Notes: a model not told the origin generated them from the sequence alone. Numbered from the stretch's first letter, positions 10,282 through 23,522 are shown. The stretch: 64,000 bases of DNA from Deroplatys truncata (GCA_030765065.1 CM060978.1:216895498-216959497), one strand, 5' to 3'. A program made the numbers and translations.

Positions 10282-13200
10282 AGTTCCATTAGATCAACTT
10301 GACATGCTGTTTGGCCCTGCTCTTTGAGTTGTGTAATGGCTGCAAATGTATATGGAATATACATGTTCACATATATGAAATTGACACATTAAAATAATTA
10401 CATATAATCTCTAAATCAAATAGCACTGGTGGCTGTATAAAATATTATTAAGTGCTCGTATAAGAATATACGCATGCAGTATTATAGGTTATGCATATCT
10501 GTTGCATGACTTATCAGTAACAAAAATAAGTGCATAATTCCTCTTCTCTAAGACAACTAACAAATATACAAAGGACTACCTGGATGTATCTATATTGCAT
10601 ATATATTGTTTACATGCAGTTCCACAGCAAAAGCTTACTATGGCCTACAGATAATTTACTGTATTAAATACTTTTCCAAGTATAGAATGTCTAAGCATTA
10701 CCAGTATTTTTTGTTTTCTTTCATATCAGCAGATAACGCAACTTTGTGACACACAAGACTGCTAAGGTTGCAACCACACTGTAATCATTTGTGTTTCTCA
10801 ACAATTTTACTAGGTGCTGGCAGCTTAAAAATGTTTAAACATTTGTCGCTGCATCCATATTGCAGCAACATGTATTAATATGTTAAAGCTGCTGTTTTGA
10901 ATAATGTGCAATATTGCTGTTATCTTTCACTGCATCTACTACAAAACACTTATCAGCAAGTAGTTCAAAAATAGAACTGAAGGGCAATGTAATCTCGTAA
11001 AGTAAAGATTTGTTGCTCTAAACTCATTCATGCAAAATAAACTACTATTGGTGCATAGTCTGATAACTTTAATTATGGAGTTCATATTTTCTGTTATCTG
11101 CAGTAACTCAAATATGTAGGTATGTCATTGTGTTTGAGACATCTTCCACAGGTGTCCACTTTGAGTACATGTAATCGGACACCAGGCCCAACTTTCCATG
11201 ACGGCAACCAAGGAAGGTCTATCTAAGCTAGAGAGTGGTGGAGAGGAGAGAGGGATAGAGGGAAGGAGAGGGAAAGGAGAAAAAGAGGAATAACCATTAG
11301 GTGACATTAATGACAACGGCAAAACCTACCCAAAGGATGCTGAGTGCTGTTGGAACTTGGAATTAGTTGTTTAGAAAGGTGAAAAATAAAGGCTTTTACT
11401 TAGTTATTTTTAAAACTTTGTTGAGGGAGGAAAGATGTGGGTTAGGTTGGGAAAACATACTCTTGGTTATCTGTCTATCCTAAATCAAACTATTCACAAG
11501 AAAAAGAAATTTAATCTCTAAACTAATTTTTTCTTTATAAATTACTTTCAAAGTTCAGACCTTCAATATGGTAAAAGTTAGGATTAATTAGAAGGGGGAG
11601 AAAATGAGAACATATAGTTTAAATTTTGTTAGTGTTGAAAAGAAAAAAAAAAGAAGAAAGAAAGATAAAAAAAAAATTGTTCATCAGGCTGCAAGACAAG
11701 GAGCCTTTGTCAGTGACATTATTCAGTATTTATATTGATGCAACTGTTTGTCAATGGCAGCATCAGTTATGTAATAATTTTAAATTAGAACACAGTATTA
11801 CTTGTTATAAAATCCACCTTTCAAACGCAGAGGAGAACCTGCAAATAGCAAAATGTTTATTAAATAAAATTATGAAAATTTTAAAAATATGGTATAAAAG
11901 TCTATAGTAAATGGTATTTGAGGGTAAAATATAAGTCGAAAACAAACAAAATGGTGAATGGAAGTGTTAGGGTTTTGTATGCTATTAGCAGTTTCACTTC
12001 TGATATGATAGTGAAAACTGGGATTTGAATGGACCAAGGAAAAGGAAGACTGAATAAGTATAAAAGCAGTTATGAAAGAAGGTCATATCCACAATTTGAA
12101 CATCAAAAAACAGTTCAACATTTATAATTTAGACCAAAAAATAACAACAGAATAATAGACAATGGTTTGAATTGATTGATCACAAAGATTCCAACATAAT
12201 AAAAAAACAATGGCTACAATATGCCCCACAGGGAAGGCATTCAGAAGGATGCCCAAGACTACAATAGGAAGTGTTTTTTCTAGACAATACAGACGTTTAT
12301 TCTAATCCTTTTATGATGATGACATTGACAAAATTATGAGCCATGATAACCCTGGAGTGCACTTATATTTCATAAATCATCCAATGCCACATGCAGTCAA
12401 TACATATTCCAGCTGTCCTATACATGCCACTCTTAGATAACTTCAGTACCATAACATTCCTTGTGGCTTTGAGAAAGGAATTATTGTTATCTAAATAGAA
12501 GCCATCATCTCTTTATTTTACAAAAGAAGAGTATTTTTCACTCTAGAATCCTCTTAAAAGTTCCTTTTATGGCTTAATATTGTCGTGACACTGGTAAGAA
12601 AGTGAAATATTCTAAATAACAGAAGACAAAAGTTCTTATGGTATTCTATGATTACTCCCCCCCCTCAATACAATAAACATGTTCTTTGAAACTCCATCCA
12701 ACAATTCATTTTGGCCCAGAATAACAAGTTTTCAATAACTTTCCCTGTTCATCCACAGGACGTCCATTCATGAAATATATAAACATAATGACATAATTCT
12801 AGAGCTTCTGGTGAACAGTGTCAAACAAGTTATTTCATAAAGGTATGTTCGTCTAAAACAATATTATCTCTTTTAAGCAAAGCTCACAGTTATCAATGAT
12901 TAATTATGGTAACTCTCTAAATTTTAAATGCTGCAATCCATTACAGGGAAACAATGGAAATATCTTCATAACAAAACATGGTTTCTTTTTCAATTTCATT
13001 TATATTTAACCAAAGGCTGAAAAATTGCTTGATATCCCGATGATCATTAAACCTAGATCAGGAGTACACAACTTGGAAAGAAGCAGTAGAAAAATGGGGA
13101 AGGTATAAGTTCTTCCAGTCCTTGCATGCATCAGTGAATGGTGAATTACATACAAACAATATACCCCTCAGTGCATCATTTAGTTTGATGCAGCTGCACA

Positions 13201-14000
13201 ATTGTGTTCCAGCTCTGCATTCCTACCGTAACTCTGTATTTGCTGATTTGTGTTTGTAGACATAGTAAGCATAACATTTCTGAGAAACACAAATGTCACA
13301 CCATTCATTATTGTTACTTTCTTTGTTGATTTTTGTATATAAGAAGAAGAGTGAACATTATCTAGGTTACTGCAGTATTTTGTGCATATCATAAAATGTA
13401 AACTATAAGATACTTAATCATGGCTGAATAAATGTTTTATTTTTCTTCAAAGTTTTCTGTATCTAATGGTACCTATAATCCTCATGAATTTAACAAAAAC
13501 AAGGTTTAGTCTTTATAATCAGGACTTCAGGTTCCTTCTCTTGTTACCTTCTATCCTTCCTTACTATAAAATAAAAATGTAAACATTGTATAATGATGTG
13601 GTTCCATGTGCACTGCAATATAGTAATTTTACTAATGTGAAAAATGTAATTCGTTTTATTAATATTTAAGAGATCTTGAGATAGCACAAAAATTGAATAT
13701 TATACATCAATAATGACATATAATGCACTGCTATCTAACACAGGAAAGAGAAATTAAGGAAATAAAATTATCTGGCTTAACAAGGTTGTATGTCCAATGT
13801 AAAATGTTATACCCTTGTAAATCTGAGCTACTGAAGTATGATGGATAAGTACAGCATGGATATGAACTACCATGCAGGTCCTACTAAACCGCTCTTCAAA
13901 ATTATAGTGGTGGTTTTGGATAAAAGCACAGAGAAAATGAGGCAGGTGTCTGGGAAGTTGCTAATGCATTATCCCAAGTTCTATTTATTTGCTACCTAAT
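10282..14000. other. Intergenic, nothing recognised
   Basis: Long AT-rich stretch without a protein-like frame. Short purine tracts (11225-11290), a poly-A/GAAA tract at 11640-11670 and a C-run at 12657-12665 are the only visible structure. The open frames here are short and have no family character. Confidence 0.4.
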
Positions 14001-14425
14001 TACTTTCTCCACTGCTTACCTTAAAGTAAGTGTGAAAGCATAATATTTTGTTCAAAAATTCAATACCAAGATCTCACCGAAATACAATTTTGAAACGCCC
14101 TGAGCCAAAAAAAAAGCATTTATAGAGAAAGGTTTTTTGTGTGTGTGTGCACGCACGCAACTGAAAAATGGAAAGTCAGTTAAATACCTAATTCAGTATT
14201 TAAGTTCAGCATTTTCCAAGCATGCAAAACAAAGATTTTCAAAAAAATATCCCATCGCATACTACTCTTTAGATAGATAAAAACGCATTCTTTTTTTATT
14301 TTTTTAAAAATGACCTTTTAACAATTTTGATTAAAGCATCATATGATAAAAATTGTTGGATAACAAATAAAATGTTTATTTTGAATATTCTGCAAATAGC
14401 CTGTTGAAGCAGGTATAATACCAAA
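14001..14425 (-). repeat. 850-bp dispersed repeat, first segment (copy c2)
   Basis: Begins TACTTTCTCCACTGCTTAC and runs through CAAAAATTCAATACCAAGAT, the GTGTGTGTG segment and GATTTTGATTAAAGCATCAT in the order of the complete copies on this strand. The match stops near 14425 and resumes at 17055, so the copy is split by an insertion. Confidence 0.75.
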
Positions 14426-15039
14426 TGCCAATGGGCAACTTCTTTAATTAATATAATTTACCATATTTCTTTATTTGTTAATAATTATATTTATAAATAT
14501 TTTAGTCTGCATAATGTCCATATATTGAGGAAAGACAAAAATATTAAAATGTAAAAGCTACATGGCCTATCTTATTATAAAGTGTCAACAAGGAAAATAT
14601 TTTATCTCTTGTTCATAAGCATAGAAAAATGACAAGCAAGAATGGTTCTTGACAAATTGACATGGAGATGGTAGACATATACAGGATGAACCAGAACTCC
14701 ACCAACAAATTTGCAGAGGTTGTTCAGTGATACCTTCTGAGTATTTTGGTGTAAGGGACCCATGGTCTCTGGCACTCGTTTCAGAGTAATAATGTAATTA
14801 TGATTTATTCAGTTTGTTACCCCGATCACCCTTGTTTGTTTGAAAATACCTTCACAAAGTGAAGAAGCCTGTATAATATGCAATAACCAAAACACAATAG
14901 AGAGTAATGCAACTTCCTGCAGATAAATCATGTACACTTTTATCAGATCTGTCAGTGTACAGTGCAGCACATAACAAAAGCAGAACTTTTCCTTACAGGT
15001 ATTGTTCAAAATGTTGACGACCATGATCACAGCACAGTG

Positions 15040-16316
15040 TACAGCATCGCACCATTGACTGTCTTACATGCTCAAGCATTCAGGAGTTTGGCATACTACT
15101 TCTGCAGCTGCGATAATCCTAGCAACCAGATCAATGTGAGTATCGACTGAAGTCTCGTAAACTAGACTCTTCACTGTCCCCAGAAGAAGAAGTCCATTAG
15201 TGTCACGTCTGGTGACCAAGCTGACCATGGAACAGAACCACAGTGACCAATCCATTGTCATCCAAACTGTAATCAATGTGGTTCCTAGCATCGAGTACAA
15301 AATGTGCTGGTGCCCGTCATGTTGAAACTACACAAGCTGATGAATTCTCAGTGGCACATGTTCTAGGAATTGTGGGAGGACATGCTGAAGGAACATTTTG
15401 TACACGACTCTGTTCAGCGTATCAGGAAGTATGTAAGGCCCAATCACAAAATTGTTCATATTACCAGCCCATAATACCAAAATGCTGTTGATAGGATCGA
15501 CACATCAGTGCATGTGGATTTTCACAATCCCATACATGACTATTCCTACTGTTGAACTTGCCCTCACTTGTAAACTTGGCCTCGTCTGTAAGTAAGTAAT
15601 TTTATTAATCCAATTAATTGTACAAATTTACAGCAATTTTACAAATTTATTCTTAACCCAGTTTCTAAAAATAACAATAAAATAAAATATAAAGAAAACT
15701 AACCTTATAACTACTGGTATCCAGCATTCCTCCTAATCTAAAAGTACAATTCTAAATTTATTTAATCTGTAATCTAACTCTAACTCTACCTTGAGTTGCT
15801 TTCCTTGGACCACAACAAACTAAACCTTTGCCTCATCTGTAAACCCCAAAGTAGGAAAACTGTGGTTTTCTGCACACTGCTGTAAGAACCAATTTGCAAA
15901 CTCCACTCAAAATTGGAAGTACACTCCCTGCAATGACTGCACCTTCTGTGAATGATATGGGTGCAATTGTTGTTCATGTATGACACTCAAAACAGTTAAT
16001 TGGCTGCTGTTCAGAGCTTGTGCAACACACTGATTGCTAGCAGCAGTATTATCACCAATCTTGTGTAGCACATTCTCTTCCAGATCGGGTGTTCTGGCAT
16101 ACCTCACATGGCCAGTGTCTTCCATTCTAACATAGAAGGATCCAGTTTCTCATAGGCACATATGTACAGATGCAAACAGACTGTGATGTAGTTGCTGTCA
16201 GTGTAGGAATAGCCCAGCATAGCATCATTGTGCCACTCTTCCATTGCATTCAGTGAACCCATACAAGAGGTGCATATCAGCCAACTCTTCATCAGTAAAC
16301 CTATCCATACTGCTGT
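15040..16316 (-). pseudogene. Transposase relic, DUF4817 / IS630-Tc1-mariner type
   Basis: The - strand starts MDRFTDEELADMHLLYGF, the N-terminal signature of DUF4817-type insect transposases (usually NxEYADMHxxYG). It continues with RTPDLEENVLHKI, a helix-turn-helix region (AASNQCVAQALNSSQLTVLS), VIHEQQLHPYHSQKVQSLQ, FANWFLQQCAENHSFPTLGF and TDEAKF around the first catalytic Asp. Nearer the left end is a frame with FFLWGTVKSLVYETSV-like sequence (read as LLLLGTVKSLVYETSVDTHI), which normally follows the SPDLTPLD catalytic motif. Several stops and shifts plus an internal insertion make it non-functional. Confidence 0.8.
15593..15820 (-). repeat. LINE 3' fragment inserted in the transposase relic
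   Basis: Flanked by imperfect direct repeats of about 21 bp (TAAACTTGGCCTCGTCTGTAA on the left, TAAACCTTTGCCTCATCTGTAA on the right, split here only by substitutions). It starts with a GTAA simple-repeat tail, as does the LINE 3' end at 36577. This indicates a reverse-strand LINE insertion through target-primed reverse transcription. Confidence 0.65.
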
Positions 16317-16984
16317 GCATCATTGCTAATGCACAACTAATGCTGCCAGAAAAACAAAACCCTAGACAGAACCGTAAACTGAATGTAAACCTGAAGGCAA
16401 TGAGTTAAGGAGGGCATTACTGTTGTCAATAGCAGGTACCATGAGCAAATGGAAACAATTTGTTTATAAAAAAGACACACAACACACACTGTCGACATTT
16501 ACACTGTTGTGCAGTGTTTTCAACTAATTGGGACAAGAAACCAAATGAAATGCAATTACTCTGCAACAAGCCAACAGAGACTGGGTCCCTTATACCAAAA
16601 TACTCCAAAGATATCCCTCCACAACCTCTGAAAGTTTATCTGTGGAGTTCTGGTTCATCCTATATAAGTATATTTTTCAGAAGGGAAGCCATGATTACCA
16701 TCAGTATCACTTAGTATTCAGGACAAGTAACATTAGAATTTTCAGTACTCCCCAGTATTCTTGACGGATATCATTGTCAATAACTGCAGTATGAATAATT
16801 AGTTAGCACGCTATTAAATAAACAGTTGAATCAACTTCACTGTTACTATTTTGGAAATTTAAATTTTGAAATGAAATAAAAAAAAATCACTAAATTAAAG
16901 GAAAATTCATTTCAAATCACCTTCCCTCTACCACGCCCGAAGCAACATACAAGAGATCTCATTACTCAAACAAACTCGTGGATA

Positions 16985-17054
16985 ATTTCTAAATTTACAA
17001 TGCAGCAATAAAGAGACATTGCAACTTGGACTTGAACCCAGCACCCTTTCGAAA
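16985..17054 (-). repeat. Possible tRNA-like SINE head
   Basis: On the - strand a B-box-like GGGTTCAAGTCC sits at about 17027-17042. No good A box was found. It is adjacent to the point where repeat copy c2 resumes. Confidence 0.3.
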
Positions 17055-17465
17055 AAAAAGTTCTCTTCATTCTGAATGACCTATATAAATGGTAAACCAC
17101 AAGAGCAAGACCAAATATTTCACTGCACAAAAAATGTACATCTTATAACGCACACAATTTAGGTCAAATAAAGATTTTTCTGGCCTTAACCATTTCCAAG
17201 ATATTCACTGTTAATGATTTGAATTTCCAAATACTTTTCTCAAGCGGTGAGTTGCTATTCATTTTTTCCCATGGTCATGCAAGGAGCGTGAAATTTTAAA
17301 AACATCATGTAGCAATCCACCTTTTGAAAATCTGTATTCTCCTTATACCTATAACAAAATGAGTAATGAAAGGTTACTTCAATTAACAAGAAGCAAATAA
17401 GAATAACCTTTTGTAAGAATAGTTTGTAGAAGAATGAATAGAAGTCATGTAAATGCAGTGAATCA
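17055..17465 (-). repeat. 850-bp dispersed repeat, second segment (copy c2)
   Basis: Continues copy c2 after the insertion: CTTCATTCTGAATGACCTAT, AATGGTAAACCACAAGAG, CACAAAAAATGTACATC, then the far end with AGTCATGTAAATGCAGTGAAT, which corresponds to the ATCTGAT...CATGACTTTC terminus of complete copies. Confidence 0.75.
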
Positions 17466-17649
17466 GAACGTTTTTACCTCTGGTCTTTTCTTTTTTTATG
17501 AGCACATATTTACCACTGGTAGTGAGTTTCTGTGAGATCTTCCAACAATACTCTCCTTGTGTTGACAACTTCATAGCTTATCTAATATTTATATTAAAAT
17601 GCCAATAAAATTACCTGACAGGTTACACAAATCCTTCACATACTCATGC

Positions 17650-17935
17650 ATTAAGTGATGCATGCTCTATTTGTATTGCACCATGGACCTACAGATTTAA
17701 ATAGTGTATAACGCTTTAACGCTCTAAGTGGTGAGTACTGATAGGAACTATTAGGAAAGGAAATGTTTGAGGTACGTCCCCAGCATTTGCCATTTATGAG
17801 CACTGAGGAAAACCTGAAAAAACTTCTATCAAGGAGAGCATGGTCCTGGTAAGAGTGAAACCATAGATCTCCCATTCATAAGTCCATGCCTTAACTTCTT
17901 CAACCATTCATGTCCATGTCATGCATTTACAGAAA
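17650..17935 (-). repeat. Possible tRNA-derived SINE
   Basis: The - strand has AGAAGTTAAGGCATGGACTT followed by GGTTTCACTCTTACC, at roughly A-box to B-box spacing. Weak internal promoter similarity only. Confidence 0.35.
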
Positions 17936-18991
17936 ATCTACAGAAACCAAATTCAGGCTTTTCAGCAGAGGTAAAAGCTCATAGAGCACCTCCTGGTCAA
18001 AATTATTTTGCTGATGGTTATGGATGACAGGATTTTTAAGTACACACAATATCACACTATTCAGTGATTCAATGTTACAAATTCAACTCTTATAGATAGC
18101 TGGCAGGAGCGTGCGGTCAGTGGACTAGTAGGACTAGGCTAGTCTCCTAAGTATCAGAGCTTATATATAAACTTATTAAATTTCATGTTTTAGCTTTACA
18201 AGTCATGATAACATAAATCTCTTTCCATCTGCTCAGCGTCTGTACCTTGCCACCAGCAACAATCAGCTTGCCTAGAACTAGCTGCACTGCATATGTTCCT
18301 CGTGCCACATGAAAGGTAGCACACGCTTGGGTGGTCGCTGGTGAACAACTTTTGTGTATCCATTCTTGTTAGAAAGAAGTGTTAGTATGTTTATTGTTTT
18401 TGTGTATTATGAGTTAAGTGCTGAAAGTGTGCCTGTGAAGTGTTACATGGTTTAAAACAATATTGTGTGTTTTAACGCTATTTAGTATTCATAGAGAGGG
18501 ACTCGGTTCAGCATACGAGTTCTCTGCATCTCACATCAGCTCAAGGTAAGTGGAGTAGAGAAGGTAGTCCATTTTGGCACATTTTGCTCTCATTGGCTGC
18601 TGTCAAATACTTAATGTGGAAGATTGGCTGCTCGTGCTCTTCGAATGGCAATTTAAAGCAAATACATAAAACCTTGCATTTCAAAGCACGAATTTGTAGA
18701 TAGTGTAAATGGGTACTTAAAAAGTACTTGACTGTAACATGAACAGTAGCATGTATTGAAAAAGCCTTTTGCTAAGAAAATGCTTGGGTTATCTTTGTCA
18801 ACTTCTATACTGATTACAAGCAACTCAGCTATCACAACTAATATTTTGGGTACTGCTAAGATAAAGTGAAATAGCCTGTTTTGTAACACAAGTTTGATTT
18901 ACATTTAGAAGTGATCATTTATGCTGTCACAGAAGACCCACTGGCAATTTTTCCTAGAACTTTGTTCCTCCATATCAGCAATTTTCATTTT

Positions 18992-19309
18992 TTACTTACT
19001 CCACTGCATACATATTAGGTAGAGAAAGTATTGCATTCCACCCAAAAATTCAATACCGACATTTCACGTAAATACACGTTTTGAGGCTCCCTGAATCCAA
19101 AAAAAAGGATTTTTAGAAAAAGGTCTGTGTGTGTCTGTGAACAGCAGAACTCAAAAACTAAAAGTCGCATAAATACCAAACTTGGTACTTAGGTTCAGTA
19201 CCTTCCGAAGATGCAATACAAAGATTTTCAAGAAAATCTCCACCACTATGTTTGATTTTCTGAAAAATGGCTCTAACGATTTTGATTAAAATACCATGTA
19301 TTAAAAATA
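18992..19309 (-). repeat. 850-bp dispersed repeat, first segment (copy c3)
   Basis: Starts TTACTTACTCCACTGC, then AAGTATTGCATTCCACCC, AAAAATTCAATACCGACATT and GTGTGTGTCTGTGAACAGCA. Cut at a TA dinucleotide (19308-19309) by a Tc1 element; continues at 20904. Confidence 0.8.
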
Positions 19310-20903
19310 CACTGTGCAGCAAAAATAGCAAAACAGCAACCTATCCTATATTTAGTTTTTTACAGCTCTTAAATTGGGGTTTCAAGCGATGCATAAGAAC
19401 AACTTTACGACATCATAGAAATGCAACAAATCCCTAATACTTAATCAATGGATTTAAAAAGCTTTGATCAATTCCTTGGACCTTTTGGTGATCCTGATTA
19501 ATATGCTGCTAATTTTGCGCGTAAGGTGACTTCTTGCAACAATCGCTGCAAAGCAATGTTTTAGTGTTCAAATTGTTACAGTGCATTGTTCTGCTGCATG
19601 ACAATTTAAAGCATTCCGGCTTGCCTAGTAATCAAGTCTTAAGTTAGTTTTAAGGGCTTAAAATGGTTTTTAGAGCTGAAGATACAGTAAGCTCTGTGGC
19701 ATTGGTGGAGGATGGATGAAGTCTGCGATATGTTGCTGACATCATTAGTATGCAGGACTGTCCAGAGGTTCAGGGAGGATGGTATCTACACCCAGAGGCC
19801 TGGTTCTTGCCTTAAGAAGAGTACTTCTGATCACAATGATTGCTTTCTTTTACTGCAAGTTCTTCATGATCGACATGCAACATTGGTTGAGGCCAGGAAT
19901 AATTTGCAGCAAATATGGTAATGTTACATAAGTGAGAGAACAGTTAGGAGGCGACTATATGAAATGAATTTACAATCCAGGAGACCTGCAAAAGGACAAT
20001 GATGAGCAGGGAACATTATAACTCTCAGATGCACATTGCTTCCCCCATCAAAACTGAACTATGGAATAATGGAGCAGAGTGCTTTTCATGGATAAGGAAG
20101 GGAGAGAGTGTGGAGAAGGCCAGGAGAATGCTATGCACCCTCCATTTTCTCATCTGGACACCTTTTAATGGAGGTTCAGTACTGGTTTGGGCAAGGCTCA
20201 GCATTGAAGCAAGGACAGAACTGATGTTCATCGAGAATGGTTCAATGACAGCTCATTGGAACATCGAGGAGATTCTCACTTATCATGCAGTGCCTTTTGC
20301 ACCCATTATAGGCAACAACTTTATCTTTATGCACGACAATGCTCATCCACATATTGCTTGGTGTGTTTCTGATTTCCTGGATGTGGTTGGGATTGAATGC
20401 ATAGTATGGCCAGCACACAGTTCAGACTTGAACCCAATAGAACAAGCTTGGGAGAAGTGCTAAGGGTTGATTCCCAAACTCAGTGGGAGAACTTTGGGCT
20501 GCACTTTAAGCCTAATGGGAGCTCATACCAAAAGAGGAAATTACACATCTTATTCGGAGCATGCTTTGTTGAATTGCAGCTGTAATCAGAGCTAGAGATG
20601 GCAACACTTGTTACTGAGACCTTAACTATACTTCACAAACAGCTAGAGAACCACAGTCATTAAAGGTATCATTTTCCAACATTTTAAAAAAATTGTGTTT
20701 ATTGCGATTTTGACCATGTTTTAAAAATTTTAATTGCATTAAAATCCACAATCAATAATATGGTATAATTTATGTTTAAAATATTCCTGTAGCATTACTT
20801 AGATGATATTATGTTAAATAATTGTTAAAGAAATTATGGTTTAATAATTATGTCTTCATTTCATTAAACACACACAATTAATTCATTTTTTTTTCCACTC
20901 ATG
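19310..20903 (+). mobile_element. Tc1-like element
   Basis: Located by the break in dispersed-repeat copy c3. The host repeat stops at TA 19308-19309 and resumes at TA 20904-20905. The left end is CACTGTGCAGCAAAAATAGC; the right end (CATGAGTGG on the inverse strand) is only weakly similar, so the terminal repeats have decayed. It contains a Tc1 transposase relic at 19660-20470. Confidence 0.7.
19660..20470 (+). pseudogene. Tc1-like transposase relic (DD34E type)
   Basis: The frames join as RAEDTVSSVALVEDG, LRYVADII, TTVQRFREDGIYTQRPGS (paired HTH and GRPR-like region), HDRHATLVEARNNLQQI, MSREHYNSQMHIA, an ISIEARTELMFIENGSMTAH segment, then NNFIFMHDNAHPHIAWCVSD (second catalytic Asp, HDNAHPH) and IVWPAHSSDLNPIEQAWEKC (SPDLNPIE with the catalytic Glu; here SSDLNPIE). 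The latter half, 19999-20463, is one uninterrupted frame. The N-terminal half has at least two shifts. Inactive, but its family is clear. Confidence 0.85.
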
Positions 20904-21117
20904 TATTTACACGAAAAATAAAATGTTTATCTTGAATTTTCTGGGAATAGCTTCTCAAGCCCTCTTCATTAGAAAGGAATTTTGGTATAATCTTGTGTAA
21001 CTGGTAAACATTAAGCAACAGAGGAAAATGTACTATACAAAACATGTAGATCTCTTTAAAACACACAATTTATTTCAAATAACTTTTTATGCACCAGCCA
21101 TTTTCAACAGCATATTT
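20904..21117 (-). repeat. 850-bp dispersed repeat, second segment (copy c3)
   Basis: Resumes with ACGAAAAATAAAATGTTTAT and AATTTTCTGGGAATAGC. It ends at CAGCCATTTTCAACAGC, where complete copy c4 begins, so c3 is truncated or was entered by c4. Confidence 0.7.
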
Positions 21118-21967
21118 TTACTTTCTCTACTACGTACAGTAAGTAGGGGAAGTATTGTATTCCATCCAAAAATTTGATACCAAGATTTCACCGGAAATAT
21201 ACGTTTTGAGGCCCCCTGATTCCATTTTTGGAAACATGTCCGTGTGTGTGTCTGTGTGTGAACAGCATAACTCAGAAACTAACAGTCGGATAAACACCAA
21301 ACTTGGTATTTAGGTTCAGTATCTTCCAGAAATGCGACACGAAGGTTTTCAAGAAAATCCCCCCACCCCAGATTACCCTTTACATGCAACATTTTTCGAA
21401 AATTTTAATTTTCTCAGAAATGGCTCTAACGATTTTGATTAAAATATGTACCATATATTTAAGATACTTTCATGACAAACAAAATGTATATCTTGAATTT
21501 TCTGGGAATGTCTCCAAAAATATTCTTCATTGTGAACGACTTTTGCATAACTGGTAAATCATAAGAGATAGACAAAATGTTAGTACACAAAAAATGTAGA
21601 TCGCGTTAAAATACACAATTTATGTCATACCTATACATTTTGTTTGTTGAGTGAACCATTTTCGAGATATTGCTTGTTATTCCCTTAAATTTTCCAATGC
21701 TTATACTTTTTCTCAAATGGAAATTCATTATTCAATTTTTTTTTGTCCTGGTGAAACAAAGAGAATGGAATACTCGACATAGCAACCAGCTCTTAAAATA
21801 TTTGACTATTGCTTAAAGCCTACCATATTCCCCTTGCACCTACAAGAAAATTAGCAATAAGATTAACATCTCGATTAACATGAAGCATATGGAGTATAAG
21901 CGTCTGTAAAAATAGTTTGTACAAGAGTTGAGAAAGTCATGTGAGTGTAACAAATCAGATTTTTTTA
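21118..21967 (-). repeat. 850-bp dispersed repeat, complete copy (c4)
   Basis: Runs from ACTTTCTCTACTACGTA to AGTCATGTGAGTGTAACA-AATCAGAT. The two ends carry the same 12-mer ACTTTCTCTACT in inverted orientation (imperfect at the far end: GTTGAGAAAGT). No coding capacity. Confidence 0.85.
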
Positions 21968-22009
21968 AGTCATGTTCACAGTCCATACGAAAATGTACTG
22001 AGCATACTT

Positions 22010-23250
22010 GAGCATTCAAAGGAGTGTCAAATCGAATTCAAAATGATATTTTTGAAAGTATTAGTGACACAATGCTAGACATAATAAGAAAAGAAGTAAA
22101 ATGTGCACCTTTTGTTGCTTTAATGTTGGACGAAATGACAGATGTTGCAAAATTATCTCAGCTTTCCAATGTCATTGGTTATGTAAATGAGGGTAAAATT
22201 CAGGAAATTTTACGGACGTCAGCAATAATCCCTCTGCAGTTGCGCTAAGTGAGCATGTATATAAAATCCTTAGACTTTCAGTGTGAGTCACAGAACAAGC
22301 TTGTAGCTCAAAGATATGATGGTGTACAACATTTTCTGGTCATTTACATGGGTTGAAAGCGCTAGTGGAAAAAAGATTTCCCAAAGCGCTATTCGTCCAC
22401 TGTTATGCTCATTGACTTAACCTAGTTTTATCCCAGTCAGAGCAATTCATAAAGGAATGTAAAATATTTTTCAAGACACTGAATGGTTTTTATTCAATTT
22501 TTTCTCATTCAACAAAACATATAAATGTACTGAATGCTTCGGAAGTCAGGTGTCAGGTTGGAATCACAACTCTAGGATTGTGAACATGGTGCATGAAAAT
22601 AAGACAGAACTGATCTCATTTTTTTAGAATATTGTTAATGACCCAGACTCCTGCAATAGTGGCACTTTTATTTGTGCTAGAGGATATTAAGCATCATTGA
22701 AGGTTTTCACCTTTTCTTTTCTGTTGGGAATTTTCAGTCATTTTTTTGCTCTCACTAAGCATCATTCAATATTCTCCAGACAAAGACTTCTGATGTAAAT
22801 TATTCCATTGCAAAAGTGAGAGAGACCATTTCTTTCATTCAAGAATCTCAAAACAATTTTAATACTATGTATGCACTAAAAGAAAGTAACATGAATGAGA
22901 ATGGAGCTATAAAGTGACATCGGGAAAGTGAATTGGACAATCCAATGAAGTAGATGTTTTGTTACGTAATATATTTTTACATATATTATTAAGCTTCACA
23001 CATTGGAAGCCAACTTGAAGTATTGTTCTTGGAGTTTACTTTGTTTAAGAAGTTTGCAACTCAGTTTGAAGTTTTGATTACGCAATAGTTACTGTTGTTA
23101 CGCAATATGCTGCTACGTATGAGCTCATTTAAAGGTGTATTATTGTTGTTATACTCCAAATTTTACACTATAATATTTAACTTTGTTATTAAAACTGCGT
23201 CTATATATTATTTATGTTTGAATTTGCCCCGTCTGCTTCAGTAATGTTTG
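22010..23250 (+). pseudogene. hAT transposase relic, N-terminal/core (DUF4371/ZMYM1-like)
   Basis: A frame at 22024-22245 reads NRIQNDIFESISDTMLDIIR, then APFVALMLDEMTDVAKLSQL, the first catalytic-Asp region of ZMYM1-like hAT transposases (LDETTD). After shifts, broken frames continue with HLNGLQALV-type (FSGHLHGLKALVEKRFPKAL) and VHCYAH-like motifs, a ...FKTLNGFYSFFSHSTK... segment, and RLWNSRIVNMVHENKTELI. Many stops follow. The C-terminal half resumes at about 27270 after the insertions. Confidence 0.8.
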
Positions 23251-23518
23251 TAGAGTCATGTATCTCTTAGGCAAGGTGCAGTACGACAATAACTGTACAC
23301 ATACACAGAATTTAAGTTTTTAAATTCACTTCTTTTATTAATCCTTGCACATTTTTAATAAAGCACTACACTTTTTAAGAACTGTGAGAATCTTTAATAC
23401 TTTCACTTAGCTAACGTGTAGACATATTTTTACAATTCACACGTAATATTTCTGTAGAGAACACAACTTCCATCTGTTCACTACCAAGGTTTGCCAGCAA
23501 CCGAACATGTTTCAACCG
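23251..23518. other. Unassigned DNA inside the hAT element, left of piggyBac
   Basis: No coding frame. It continues at 25263-25367 on the other side of the piggyBac element and beyond the non-coding hAT at 27064-27270. These pieces therefore belong to one older stretch of unknown origin. Confidence 0.4.
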
Positions 23519-23522
23519 TTAA

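Larger units (their letters stand above)
14682..16665. mobile_element. Tc1/mariner-type element with DUF4817 transposase
   Basis: The ends are inverted repeats of roughly 90 bp: left AGGATGAACCAGAACTCCAC, right the complement of the same start, with GAGTATTTTGGTGTAAGGGAC and GAGTATTTTGGTATAAGGGAC further in. The transposase relic is on the - strand (16316 to about 15040). Target duplication could not be fixed because the flanks are TATA-rich. The element itself carries a later LINE fragment at about 15593-15820. Confidence 0.8.

Noticed and set aside
11125..11322. Pro/Ser-rich 65-residue frame
   Set aside because: Translation of a purine-rich tract; no start or splice context.
20025..20231. 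Antisense frame over the Tc1 transposase
   Set aside because: Shadow of the sense transposase frame.
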